From Allobosea sp. (GTDB lineage Bacteria > Pseudomonadota > Alphaproteobacteria > Rhizobiales > Kaistiaceae), in assembly GCA_017307955.1 (NCBI GenBank), contig JAFKFV010000019.1, positions 1 to 64,000 on the forward strand: a stretch of 64,000 nucleotides of DNA, read 5' to 3'. The notes under the pieces were generated by a model. That model was given only the letters and a program-made list of their open reading frames with translations. It was not told the DNA's origin and made no database searches. Positions 35,284 through 42,679 of the stretch are shown in pieces. The translations under genes were made by a program, and so were the position numbers. Each line of letters starts with the position of its first letter. The stretch's first letter is position 1.

Positions 35284-35853
35284 TCAAAGGCCGCGCCGGC
35301 CGCGGCCGACGGCCCGCGCCAGCGCCGCCGTCACCTGCGCCTCCGACTTGCGGAAGCTCGCGGCGTCGGCCGTCTGGATCGCGACATTGACCGTGACCGA
35401 TCCCGCGCCGCCGCCGGCGACGCCGAGGCTGCCATCGGCGCCGCGCCGGAGCGGCAGGATGGCCTCGCTGCCCGCTTCGCCGGCGAGCCCGAGGCCGCCC
35501 GAAAGCGGGAAATAGGTCGGCCGCGAGACGACCCCGCCATCGGCGAAGGGCACGACGCCGCCCTTGGCGAAGGCCTTGCCGCCGAGGCTTCCGGCGAGCT
35601 CGCCGAGGATCGCGCCGAAGCCTGCCGAGAGCGGCTTCAGCGCCGCGTCGAGCGCGAGCGAGGAGAGCCGCAGCGCCAGCCCCTTCAACACGTCGTCGAG
35701 ATCCTTGCCACCCGTCACGGCGCCGGCGAAGGCCCTGGTCATGGCCGCGGAAAAGCTGTCGGCCCGCTTGCCGAGCTCGTCCAGCGCCTGCCGGAAGCCG
35801 CCGGTATCGGCCGAGACCGTCACGGTGAGTTCATCGATCGGTGCGGGCATCAT
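35284..35853 (-). CDS. GTA tail tape-measure protein (gp11-like)
   Basis: This 189-residue protein sets tail length. Its N-terminus has the VSADTGGFRQALDELGKRA pattern of phage tape-measure proteins, and a helical core is followed by the diagnostic GGVVSRPTYFPLSGGLGLAGEAG and ILPLRRG. It is somewhat shorter than the RcGTA protein (about 219 residues). Two ATGs stand side by side at 35853 and 35850; the first overlaps the previous stop (ATGA). Confidence 0.92.
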   Translation of the reverse strand: MMPAPIDELTVTVSADTGGFRQALDELGKRADSFSAAMTRAFAGAVTGGKDLDDVLKGLALRLSSLALDAALKPLSAGFGAILGELAGSLGGKAFAKGGVVPFADGGVVSRPTYFPLSGGLGLAGEAGSEAILPLRRGADGSLGVAGGGAGSVTVNVAIQTADAASFRKSEAQVTAALARAVGRGRRGL

Positions 35854-36062
35854 GCGTCTCCTGCCTGGGGCCGCGAATCCGGAAAGCGCGCCGCCAGCGC
35901 CTCGAAGGCCGCGCGGTCCATCGGCGCGGCGCGGCGGCCGGAGACGCCCTCGATGGCGGCGGCGAGTTCGCGCGGCGTCATCGCCCAGAAGTCGCGGGCG
36001 GAGAGGCGCAGCGTACCGAAGCCGAATTCCATCGCCGCGCGCCAGGGGAACGGCTCGCTCAC
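35850..36062 (-). CDS. GTA tail assembly chaperone-like small protein
   Basis: This 70-residue protein has the motif LRLSARDFWAMTPRELAAAI, typical of the rcc01693-like tail assembly proteins encoded ahead of the tape measure in RcGTA-like clusters. It overlaps both neighbours by four bases, so translation of the three is probably coupled. Confidence 0.85.
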   Translation of the reverse strand: MSEPFPWRAAMEFGFGTLRLSARDFWAMTPRELAAAIEGVSGRRAAPMDRAAFEALAARFPDSRPQAGDA

Positions 36063-36376
36063 GCTTCGCCCCCGCCGAAGGTGGCGGTGAGGAGGTCGGC
36101 GGCGATGCGCGCGAAGCCGCCGGCGCCGCCCTCGGCCCGCAGCGCCGCGACCGCTTCGTCGTCGATCGCTTCGCCGGCCCCGCGGAGGCCGGCGCCGATG
36201 ATGCGCACGAGGTCGGTCGCCGAAAGGCGGCCGCCGGAGAAGCGCGCAGCCAGCGCCGGCAGGTCCTCGGCGCCGAACGCACTCTCGAGTTCGGCCAGCG
36301 CGCCGAGCGTCAGGCAGAGCGTGTGCGGCCTGCCGTCGAGCACGGCCTCGATCTCGCCGCGATGGCGGTTGGCCAT
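36059..36376 (-). CDS. GTA gp10-like tail protein
   Basis: This 105-residue protein matches the gene transfer agent gp10 family: MANRHRGEIEAVLDGRPHTL, LGALAELESAFG and DLVRIIGAGLRGAGEAI. It is probably a tail chaperone acting with the next gene. It starts three bases after the major tail protein stop. Confidence 0.88.
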   Translation of the reverse strand: MANRHRGEIEAVLDGRPHTLCLTLGALAELESAFGAEDLPALAARFSGGRLSATDLVRIIGAGLRGAGEAIDDEAVAALRAEGGAGGFARIAADLLTATFGGGEA

Positions 36377-36379
36377 GGC

Positions 36380-36793
36380 TCAGGCCTCCGTGAAGGTGAG
36401 CGCGCCGGCGGATTCGAGCGCGATCTCATAGGTGACGGCGCCGTCATGCTCGCCGGCATATTCGAGCGCGGTGATCTGGAACGGTCCGGCCAGCGTGCCG
36501 AAATCGGGCAGGATGACCTGCCATGCGCGGATCGTGCCGTCGAAGAAGAGGCTGCGCGCGGCGGCATCCGTGGCGGCGTCGCGGAAGATGCCGGAGCCGG
36601 AAAGGCTCGCGCGGCGCACGCCGGCCCCGGCGAGCAGTTCGCGCCAGCGGCCGGCCGAATCCTGGTCGGTGATGTCGACCGTCTCGGCGTTCAGTGCCAG
36701 CCGCCGCGTCCGGAGCCCGGCCACGGTCTGGAAGGCGCCGCTGCCGGTCGTGTCGATCTTGAGCAGGAGATCCCTGCCCTTCTGTGCGGTCAT
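36380..36793 (-). CDS. GTA major tail protein (gp9-like)
   Basis: This 137-residue protein forms the tail tube. The sequence starts with QKGRDLLLKIDTTGSGAFQT, followed by LRTRRLALNAETVDITDQDS, the pattern of the TP901-1/GTA major tail protein family, and ends in a strand with YEIALESAGALTFT. The start at 36793 is fixed by family alignment; the longer frame upstream crosses a terminator. Confidence 0.92.
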   Translation of the reverse strand: MTAQKGRDLLLKIDTTGSGAFQTVAGLRTRRLALNAETVDITDQDSAGRWRELLAGAGVRRASLSGSGIFRDAATDAAARSLFFDGTIRAWQVILPDFGTLAGPFQITALEYAGEHDGAVTYEIALESAGALTFTEA

Positions 36794-36847
36794 GGTCGGA
36801 TCCTTGGCTCGATGATGCCGCGGCCGCGCGGTGTGGAGGCGGCCAAC

Positions 36848-36881
36848 AAAAAGCCCCCGGAAGCGCGAGGCTGCCGGAGGC
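36848..36881 (-). terminator. Terminator between the moron gene and the major tail gene
   Basis: On the minus strand GCCTCCGG pairs with CCGGGGGC (one T-G pair), loop 13 bases, followed by five T (36848-36852). It lies 49 bases past the stop of the exported-protein gene and ahead of the tail genes. Confidence 0.7.
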
Positions 36882-36929
36882 TCGGGACTGGCGAACGATG
36901 GAACGGCCGGGCGACCCGGCCGCGCCGCG

Positions 36930-37367
36930 TTATTTCTTGCGATGGAAGGTGATGCAGGACACCGTCGAGGGATTGTTCTGCGCGTAGCAGAGCTCGAAAC
37001 TGTCCTTGCCGAGGATGGTCCCGACCGAGGTGCCGTCGCCGTCGGCGGTCCGCAGCGTCTTGCGATCGTCGCCGACCACCATGAGCTTCGGCTCGCTCTG
37101 GCCGCGCGAGGTGATGGTGCCGAGATAGCGGCCCTCATCTTCCTTCGCGATCTCGATCGTCAGTTCGGCCGAGGCGAAGCGCGGTTCGGCGCCCGCGCCG
37201 GCATCGCCATAGTGCCCGCTGGCAGCGGTGACGATGGCCCGGCTCTTGCCGACCCAGGTGCCGACGAGGCTCGGCCAAGGGTCTTTGGCGTGATCCTTGG
37301 CATGATCCTTGGCGATCGCAGGAACGGTTGCCAGAGCGAGGGTCAGGAAGGCGACGGTGAAGCGCAT
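36930..37367 (-). CDS. Exported protein of unknown function inside the GTA cluster
   Basis: This 145-residue protein has a signal peptide (residues 1-19, ending IA), a short KDHAKDHAKD repeat and a beta-rich C-terminal domain with GTWVGKSRAIV near its start, LGTITSRGQSEPKLMVVG and SFELCYAQNNPSTVSCITFHRKK. Two Cys near the C-terminus may pair. It is not part of standard RcGTA clusters. It stands alone between the DUF3168 and major tail genes, with 145 bases before it and its own terminator after it, like a phage moron. Confidence 0.75.
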   Translation of the reverse strand: MRFTVAFLTLALATVPAIAKDHAKDHAKDPWPSLVGTWVGKSRAIVTAASGHYGDAGAGAEPRFASAELTIEIAKEDEGRYLGTITSRGQSEPKLMVVGDDRKTLRTADGDGTSVGTILGKDSFELCYAQNNPSTVSCITFHRKK

Positions 37368-37512
37368 GATCGAGTCTCGGGACGATGAAGGCGGGACGGC
37401 CCCCTCCGTTCTACAGCCGCCGATGCAATTTGGAAGCTGACCGGCGAGAGAACCCGCGCCAGCGCTAAGGCGTCCTTGGCAGCGACGACAAAGGCTGTTG
37501 TTCTCCGCCGCC

Positions 37513-37926
37513 TCAGCCTTCGACGAGCGCGGAGAGGCGCAGCACGCCGCGCTCGGTGATGCCGTCCGCCTCGCGGCGCACCTCGGCGAAGACGGCGGAG
37601 AGCGTGACGAGCCGGCGCGTGCCAAGCGCTAGTGTCGCGTCGTGCAGGAGCCGCATCATCAGCCCGACGATCGCCCAGGCCTCGCGCTTGCCGGCGGCGC
37701 GCGACCAGGCATTCAGCGTCAGCGCGACATCGGCGCCGGTCACCTCGCCGTCGCTCCAGTCGCCCTGGCTTGCCGGGCCGAAGGTGACATAGGGGAAGGC
37801 CGTGCCGCGCGGCGCGCCGTCGAAGAGTTTCGGCCCGCCGAGCGCCGCGAGGAAATCGGCATCGGCGATGAGATGCGCGCGGATCGCGGCCTGCAGCTCG
37901 AGCGCCGCCGTGGTGTCACCCGTCAT
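37513..37926 (-). CDS. GTA DUF3168 tail terminator-like protein (gp8-like)
   Basis: This 137-residue protein has the DUF3168 pattern: ELQAAIRAHLIADADFLAAL, PYVTFGPASQGDWSDGE and LNAWSRAAGKREAWAIVGLM. It caps the tail tube at the head-tail junction. It overlaps the upstream gene by four bases. Confidence 0.9.
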   Translation of the reverse strand: MTGDTTAALELQAAIRAHLIADADFLAALGGPKLFDGAPRGTAFPYVTFGPASQGDWSDGEVTGADVALTLNAWSRAAGKREAWAIVGLMMRLLHDATLALGTRRLVTLSAVFAEVRREADGITERGVLRLSALVEG

Positions 37927-38201
37927 GTCCGCCTCCGCTTCAGCCGACCGAGCGCCGGGGCCAGCGCAGGATCGCTGGTGCCGTCGATGGCACCGAACTC
38001 CCGGGCGAAGAGCCCCGGCCCCGTGACATGGATGCTGGCGCCGCCGGCTCGAGGCTCGGCGCGGGCGCTGCCGCCCTCGACCGCGCCGCCGAGCACCGCC
38101 GCCACCTCGCCGGCGCGGACGCGCACCGCCGTCTCGATCGGCTTGCCGAGGCTGGCGGCGATCGATCGCGCCAGTTCGCCGCCCTTGTCGGTCTTGGCCA
38201 T
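37923..38201 (-). CDS. HK97 gp10-like small head-tail protein
   Basis: This 92-residue basic protein sits between the head-closure and tail-terminator genes, where phages often encode a gp10-type morphogenesis protein. Features are RAGEVAAVLGGAVEGGS and GPGLFAREFGAIDGTSDP followed by a basic end, RLKRRR. The ATG at 38201 overlaps the previous stop by one base. Family membership is inferred from position and the REFG stretch. Confidence 0.65.
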   Translation of the reverse strand: MAKTDKGGELARSIAASLGKPIETAVRVRAGEVAAVLGGAVEGGSARAEPRAGGASIHVTGPGLFAREFGAIDGTSDPALAPALGRLKRRRT

Positions 38202-38530
38202 CACGTCTCCTCCTTCGCCTCGATCAAAAGGAAGCGCCGCCGCTCGTCGGGATCGGCGACGGTCTCGATCGCGAGCCTTCGCCCGCGATGGCGGATGCGC
38301 ATGCCGGCGGCGATGTCGTCGCGCCAGCGGATGGTGACGCGATGGGTGATCGCGGCGCCGAGGCGGTCGCCATCGGTCGTCGCCGTGGCGCGTACCGGCT
38401 CGACGGCGGCCCATAAGGTGGCGAGCGGGGCAAAGGCGACGACCGCGCCGCCGCTGCCATCCGCCGTTGCCGTCGGCTGCTCGATCACGATGCGGTGGGC
38501 GATCCAGCCCGGTTCGAATTCCGGCCTCAC
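38201..38530 (-). CDS. GTA head closure / head-tail adaptor (gp7-like)
   Basis: This 109-residue protein matches phage head-tail joining proteins: HRIVIEQPTATADGSGG, FAPLATLWAAVEPV, THRVTIRWRDDIAAGMRIRH, and a closing RRFLLIEAKEE. It joins connector and tail. It overlaps both neighbours by a few bases. Confidence 0.9.
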   Translation of the reverse strand: MRPEFEPGWIAHRIVIEQPTATADGSGGAVVAFAPLATLWAAVEPVRATATTDGDRLGAAITHRVTIRWRDDIAAGMRIRHRGRRLAIETVADPDERRRFLLIEAKEET

Positions 38531-39096
38531 AGCGAGCGCACCTTGAACGGCGCGATCAGCGCGTCGAAGCCGGGCGGCGCGATCGCGCCGGCGAAATCAT
38601 GGCCGACCATGCCGCGCGCCTCGTACCAGGCCGCGACCAGCACCATCACCGCCTGGCGTAGCGGCGCCGGCACGTCGATGGAGGAGACGCCATAGCCGGC
38701 GAGAACGTCGATCTCGATGCCGTTGTCGTAGAGCGCCGCGGCCGGGCGCATCTTGGCGATGAGCCGCGCCGGCTGCGCCGAGAGGTCGAGCCGCCAGTTC
38801 TCCGGCCCCCAGCTCCGTGCGACGCCGGCGATGTCATAGAAGGTCACGGCATTGACGGCGATGATCGGCGAGAGCGGGATCGGCACCGCGCGGCCCTCGG
38901 GCCAGTCGTCGCGATAGATGCGCCAGAGCTGGCGGATCAGGCAGCGCCGCGTCACGGCCTCGATATGCACGCGCGCGGCGACGATCGCCGCCTGCAGCAG
39001 CGCGTCCTCGTCGGGCGTGTCGAGCCGCAGATGCGCCTTCACGTCGGCGAGCGTCACGGGCTCGATGGTCGGCCCGGAAATGAGCGCGGTCGTCAT
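38527..39096 (-). CDS. GTA head-tail connector (gp6-like)
   Basis: This 189-residue protein belongs to the gp6-like head-tail connector family: PVTLADVKAHLRLDTPDED, AARVHIEAVTRRCLIRQLW, PLSPIIAVNAVTFYD and PAPLRQAVMVLVAAWYEARG. The start at 39096 is preceded by GGAGG. It stands only 30 bases beyond a strong terminator that follows the capsid gene and repeat array, so its expression needs read-through or a local promoter. Confidence 0.92.
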   Translation of the reverse strand: MTTALISGPTIEPVTLADVKAHLRLDTPDEDALLQAAIVAARVHIEAVTRRCLIRQLWRIYRDDWPEGRAVPIPLSPIIAVNAVTFYDIAGVARSWGPENWRLDLSAQPARLIAKMRPAAALYDNGIEIDVLAGYGVSSIDVPAPLRQAVMVLVAAWYEARGMVGHDFAGAIAPPGFDALIAPFKVRSL

Positions 39097-39125
39097 GGAT
39101 GCCTCCTTGAAGATGCCTGCCTTGG

Positions 39126-39161
39126 AAAAAAGAAGCGGCGCCACGCAGGACGTGGCGCCGC
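39126..39161 (-). terminator. Strong terminator between capsid and connector genes
   Basis: On the minus strand an 11-bp perfect stem, GCGGCGCCACG / CGTGGCGCCGC with a five-base loop, is followed by TTC and six T. It lies about 540 bases past the capsid stop and 30 bases before the connector start, inside what is otherwise one co-oriented GTA operon. Confidence 0.88.
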
Positions 39162-39223
39162 CGGGCGTCGGGTGTGGCGGGAGGCGCGCCATCACCGACG
39201 CCAACCTCGAAATCGGAGGATGG

Positions 39224-39690
39224 GAAGCGCAGGAGACCGCCCTTTGCAGGCCGGCCTGGCGCAGGTCGTACCGCCCTGAGGAAGGGTGACCGGTTGCGTC
39301 AGGCCGTGCCGAAAAGGGCGGGCTACGGGAACCGGAGCGGAGCGTACTTCAGTACGTGAGCACCGGAGGCGCCGGAGACCGCCCTTTGCAGGCCGGTCTG
39401 GCGCAAGCCGTTCCGCCCCAAGGAAGGGTGACCGGTTGTGTCAGGCCGTGCCGAAAAGGGGGGGCTACGAGAACCGGAGCGGAGCATACTTCTGTACGTG
39501 AGCACCGGAAGCGCAGGACACCGCCCTTTGCAGGCCGGCTTGGCGCAAGCCGTTCCGCCCCAAGGAAGGGTGACCGGTCGCGTCAGGCCGTGCCGAAAAG
39601 GGTGGGCTACGAGAACCGGAGCGGAGCGTACTTCAGTACGTGAGCACCGGAAGCGCAGGAGACCGCCCTTTGCAGGCCGGCTTGGCGCAA
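39224..39690. repeat. Three-copy 142-bp tandem repeat between GTA capsid and connector genes
   Basis: The unit starting ACCGCCCTTTGCAGGCCGG occurs at 39236, 39378 and 39520, exactly 142 bases apart, with a fourth partial copy from 39662 to about 39690 and 12 bases of matching sequence on the left. Copies differ by only a few bases each. Each unit holds the small palindrome CGTACTTCAGTACG (CGTACTTCTGTACG-like variant in the second). The period is not a multiple of three, so reading frames shift between copies and the overlapping short ORFs here are not credible proteins. The array fills most of the otherwise gene-free interval 39097-39703. Confidence 0.95.
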
Positions 39691-39703
39691 CCGGGCGCCG
39701 TTC

Positions 39704-40981
39704 CTAGGAGGTGCCGAATTTCAGCAGCTTGATCGCGTCGAAATCCTGCACCCCGCCGCCGACGCGCTTGGTCGTGTAGAAGAGGACATAGGGCTTGGCG
39801 GAATAGGGATCGCGCAGCACGCGGACGCCGACGCGGTCGACGACGAGATAGCCGCGGCGGAAATCGCCGAAGGCGAGCGCCAGCGCGTTGGCGCCGATAT
39901 CGGGCATGTCCTCGGCCTCGGAGACCGGGAAGCCGAGCAGCGAGGCTTCGCCGCCCGCCACCGCCGCCGGCTGCCAGAGATAGTTGCCGTCGGCGTCCTT
40001 CAGCTTGCGGATCGCCGCCTGGGTGCGGCGGTTGAGCACGAAGCGGGCATTGGCGCGATAGCCGGCCTTCAGCGCATAGACGAGGTCGATGAGCACGTCG
40101 GACGGGTTCGAGGCCGGCAGCGCGCCGGAAACGCCGGTCACGATGTAGCCGATCTTGCCCCAGGTCCAGGCGCTCTCGGCGGCTGTCGTATAGGCGAGGA
40201 AGCCCTTCGGCTTGTTGGTGCCGTCGCCCGAGACGAAGGCGGTGCCTTCCTGCGTGGCGAAGGCGGCCTCGACCTCGGCGGCGATCCACTCGTCGATATT
40301 GACGGCGGCGTCGTCGAGCAGCGCCGGCGTCGCGGCCGGCATCGCATAGAGCTCCATGGCCGGGAAATCGAGCGCGGCGATGGTGGGCGAGGTCGTCTGG
40401 CTGCGGGCATCCGTCTCGCCCGCCCAGCCGACGGCGGGACCCGCGGTCATGAAGGGCTTGCGATAGGTGCCGGACGAGACCTGGCGCACATCGGCGATGG
40501 CGCGGATCGGCGAGATGGCGGCAAGTCGCTTGGCGATCTCCGTCTCGGTCTCGATCGGCACCAGATAGCCGCCATCGGCATTGGAGCCGGCCGAGAGCGC
40601 CTTCTGCTCGACGCGGCGCAGCCCGTCCTCGTCGCCGCCGCGCACATAGGCCTCGAAGGACGCCTTGTGCTCGCTCGGGCCGCGCGCGCCGCGGCTCTCG
40701 GTGCCGAGCGGCGGCCGGCGGCCCTTCAGCGTCAGCTCGTCGAGCGTGCGGTTGATGCGGTCGAGCTTCTCGGAGGTGAGCGGATCGGAGACGAGCTTCT
40801 GCTCGATCTCGGCAAGGCGCTCGTCATTCGTCTCCTTGAACGCCTCGAAGGCGTGCATGAAATCGTCGAACGCGGCGGCGACATCGCCGCTCGTCTCGGC
40901 GGCCTTGGTCTCGGCCGGCTTCGGGTCCGCCGCCTTGATCTCGGGCGCGGGAATGAGCGCAGTCTCGGTGTCGGGCGTCAT
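39704..40981 (-). CDS. GTA major capsid protein (HK97 fold, gp5-like)
   Basis: This 425-residue precursor builds the particle shell. The N-terminal 110 or so residues are a charged, coiled-coil scaffold-like delta domain (ETNDERLAEIEQKLVSDPLT) removed by the prohead protease. The HK97-fold part begins near SFEAYVRGGDED and includes GGYLVPIETETEIAKRLA, YRKPFMTAGPAVGWAGE and LLGFPVSEAEDMPDIGA. Its ATG overlaps the protease stop (ATGA). Length fits the HK97 capsid family. Confidence 0.95.
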   Translation of the reverse strand: MTPDTETALIPAPEIKAADPKPAETKAAETSGDVAAAFDDFMHAFEAFKETNDERLAEIEQKLVSDPLTSEKLDRINRTLDELTLKGRRPPLGTESRGARGPSEHKASFEAYVRGGDEDGLRRVEQKALSAGSNADGGYLVPIETETEIAKRLAAISPIRAIADVRQVSSGTYRKPFMTAGPAVGWAGETDARSQTTSPTIAALDFPAMELYAMPAATPALLDDAAVNIDEWIAAEVEAAFATQEGTAFVSGDGTNKPKGFLAYTTAAESAWTWGKIGYIVTGVSGALPASNPSDVLIDLVYALKAGYRANARFVLNRRTQAAIRKLKDADGNYLWQPAAVAGGEASLLGFPVSEAEDMPDIGANALALAFGDFRRGYLVVDRVGVRVLRDPYSAKPYVLFYTTKRVGGGVQDFDAIKLLKFGTS

Positions 40982-41547
40982 TTCGAGTTCCTTCTGTTGA
41001 GGCTCAGCGCGGCGCGGCGCATGCGGGCCGCGAGATGCGAAGAGGGCTGCGGCGGATCGGCCTTCACCGCGCTGACGCGGGCGTCGGGCTGCATGGGGAA
41101 GGTGACGACCGAGATCTCCCAGAGGTCGATCTCGGTGAGGCGGCGCACGCCGGCCTGCCGGTCGGCACGGGCACGGACGGTCTTGAAGCCGATCGAGAGC
41201 CCGTCGAGCGCGCCGGCCCGCATCAGGCTGGCGACTTCGCGCGCCCGCGCCACGTCGAGCATCAGCCGGCCACGCACGAAGAGGCCGCGGCCGTCCTCGC
41301 GGATCTCGGTCCAGATGCCGATCGGCTCGGCCGGATCGTGCTGGTAGAGCATGCGGATGCCCGAGGCCTGGCGGGCGGCGATCGAGCGCTGGAACGCGCC
41401 GCGGATCACCATGTCGCCGGCGAGATCTGCGATGCCGAAAAGGCTCGCATAGCCGTGGAAGCTGCCCTCGCCATCGACCCCGGAAAGATCGGCCGCGGCC
41501 GCCTTCTGCTCGAGATCGGGCGAGGTGGTCGGATTGGCTGGAAGCAT
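40978..41547 (-). CDS. GTA prohead protease (HK97 family, gp4-like)
   Basis: This 189-residue serine protease matures the capsid. Family signatures are GYASLFGIADLAGDMVIRGA, the catalytic His in LYQHDPAEPIG and Ser in GALDGLSIGFK, and WEISVVTFPMQPDA. It overlaps the capsid gene by four bases. Upstream, an opposite-strand toxin-antitoxin pair separates it from the portal genes. Confidence 0.94.
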   Translation of the reverse strand: MLPANPTTSPDLEQKAAAADLSGVDGEGSFHGYASLFGIADLAGDMVIRGAFQRSIAARQASGIRMLYQHDPAEPIGIWTEIREDGRGLFVRGRLMLDVARAREVASLMRAGALDGLSIGFKTVRARADRQAGVRRLTEIDLWEISVVTFPMQPDARVSAVKADPPQPSSHLAARMRRAALSLNRRNSK

Positions 41548-41634
41548 GCGTTCTCCTTCGCCGGCCGGTCGGGGCCGCGTTGGCAGGGAGGGGGTCTGGC
41601 GGGAATCAGAAGGAGGCGTTGACGCGGGCGGATC

Positions 41635-41658
41635 GGATGACTATTTTTCTAGTCATCC
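41635..41658 (+). promoter_or_regulatory. Palindrome upstream of the antitoxin gene, probable autoregulatory operator
   Basis: GGATGACTA (41635-41643) and TAGTCATCC (41650-41658) form a perfect inverted repeat around six bases, 14 bases before the antitoxin ATG. Phd/YefM antitoxins repress their own promoters through such palindromes; that use here is inferred. Confidence 0.6.
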
Positions 41659-41672
41659 TTGGGGAGGCCTCG

Positions 41673-41912
41673 ATGCTGACAGTCAATCTGGCGCATGCCA
41701 AAACGCATCTCAGCGATCTGCTCGACAAGGTGGAAGCCGGCGAGGAAATCGTGATTACCCGGCACGGCCGCCCAGTCGCCCATGTGCGTCCCGTCGAGAC
41801 CGAGAAGAAGCCTGTTCCGCTGGAAGAACTGGCTGCGTTCAGAGCGACCATGCCGAAGCTGGACGTCTCGTCGGCCGATCTTCTTCGCCAGATGCGTGAC
41901 GAAGGCTGGTAG
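41673..41912 (+). CDS. Phd/YefM family antitoxin
   Basis: This 79-residue protein neutralises the adjacent PIN toxin and likely represses the operon. The Phd/YefM N-terminal pattern is clear: VNLAHAKTHLSDLLDKVEAG then EEIVITRHGRPVAHVRPV. The C-terminal tail (DLLRQMRDEGW) would wrap the toxin. GGGGAGG precedes the ATG; a longer in-frame ORF upstream is not needed. It is on the strand opposite to the GTA genes on both sides. Confidence 0.9.
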   Translation: MLTVNLAHAKTHLSDLLDKVEAGEEIVITRHGRPVAHVRPVETEKKPVPLEELAAFRATMPKLDVSSADLLRQMRDEGW

Positions 41913-41924
41913 GCAGTTCCAGCC

Positions 41925-42359
41925 ATGCTCTATTTCGACACGAGTTTCCTGGCGCCACTGGTCGTCAGCGAAGCGACGTCCGAATCCATCACCGTCTTCT
42001 TCGAAACCCTTGATGATGCAGAACGCGCGACGAGCCAGTGGACGCGCGTCGAGTGCGCCTCGTTGATCGCCCGCCTTCTGCGCATGGACCAGATCGATAC
42101 GCTGACCGCGTCGCAGTATGCCGCTCAGTTCGACGAGCTGATCACAAGCGCATTCAAGGTCTTCCTTCCGGAAGCCGACGATTTCGATCGGGCGCGCCGT
42201 CTGCTTGCCGTGGCGAATACGGGGCTTCGTGCGGGCGATGCGTTGCATCTCGCCATCGCTGCCAACCGGAACGCAGGGCGCATCTACACGCTCGACAAGG
42301 GCTTTGTCCGGGCCGGCCGCCTGCTCGGCCAACCGGTCGAAGGCCTGGACACCGCCTGA
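41925..42359 (+). CDS. VapC-like PIN domain toxin
   Basis: This 144-residue endoribonuclease toxin has the PIN-domain acidic residues: Asp 5 in LYFDTSFLAPL, a Glu in WTRVECASLIA near residue 43, and Asp in LRAGDALHLAIA near residue 105, with TLDKGF near the end. VapC enzymes cleave tRNA or rRNA when freed from antitoxin. It starts 13 bases after the antitoxin stop. The pair lies between GTA gp4 and the gene at 42366-42470. Confidence 0.92.
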   Translation: MLYFDTSFLAPLVVSEATSESITVFFETLDDAERATSQWTRVECASLIARLLRMDQIDTLTASQYAAQFDELITSAFKVFLPEADDFDRARRLLAVANTGLRAGDALHLAIAANRNAGRIYTLDKGFVRAGRLLGQPVEGLDTA

Positions 42360-42365
42360 CGACCC

Positions 42366-42470
42366 TCACCGCCGCCGGACCAGCCGCTCCAGCACGCCGG
42401 CGAAGTCGCGGAATACCTGCCGGTGGTCGTCGCGCTCGCGCTTCATCAAGCGCTTCAACAGCGTCGCCAT
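42366..42470 (-). CDS. 34-residue basic protein in the GTA cluster
   Basis: A short frame encodes MATLLKRLMKRERDDHRQVF followed by an amphipathic helix ending in RRR. It is preceded by AGGAG eight bases before the ATG and lies 20 bases after the next upstream gene, in the same direction as the GTA genes. No family is recognised; coding status rests on the ribosome site, strand and spacing. Confidence 0.5.
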   Translation of the reverse strand: MATLLKRLMKRERDDHRQVFRDFAGVLERLVRRR

Positions 42471-42490
42471 TCCTGAATCTCCTGAATCCC

Positions 42491-42679
42491 TTAGCCGTCG
42501 TCGCTGAAGAAGTGATTGAGCCGCGCAATCTCGGCGACGAAGTCGTTGAAGCGGCGGTTGGAGGCGGCGAGCTCGCGCAGCGCCCAGACGAGCAGCCCGC
42601 TCGATCCCGACGCCCAGAGGAACAGCGCCAGATGGCCGAGATCGCCCCGCGTCGCGAAGGCGTGCGTCACCTCGTCCAT
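42491..42679 (-). CDS. Small membrane protein of the GTA head region
   Basis: This 62-residue protein has one hydrophobic segment (LGHLALFLWASGSSGLLVWA) and an amphipathic C-terminal helix (NRRFNDFVAEIARLNHFF). Small genes of this sort follow the portal gene in RcGTA-like clusters. It overlaps the portal gene by 13 bases. Its function is unknown. Confidence 0.65.
   Translation of the reverse strand: MDEVTHAFATRGDLGHLALFLWASGSSGLLVWALRELAASNRRFNDFVAEIARLNHFFSDDG

Noticed and set aside
39286..39707. Overlapping 61-95 residue frames inside the 142-bp repeat array
   Set aside because: The repeat period shifts the frame by one base per copy, and these frames lack ribosome sites; they are by-products of the repeat.
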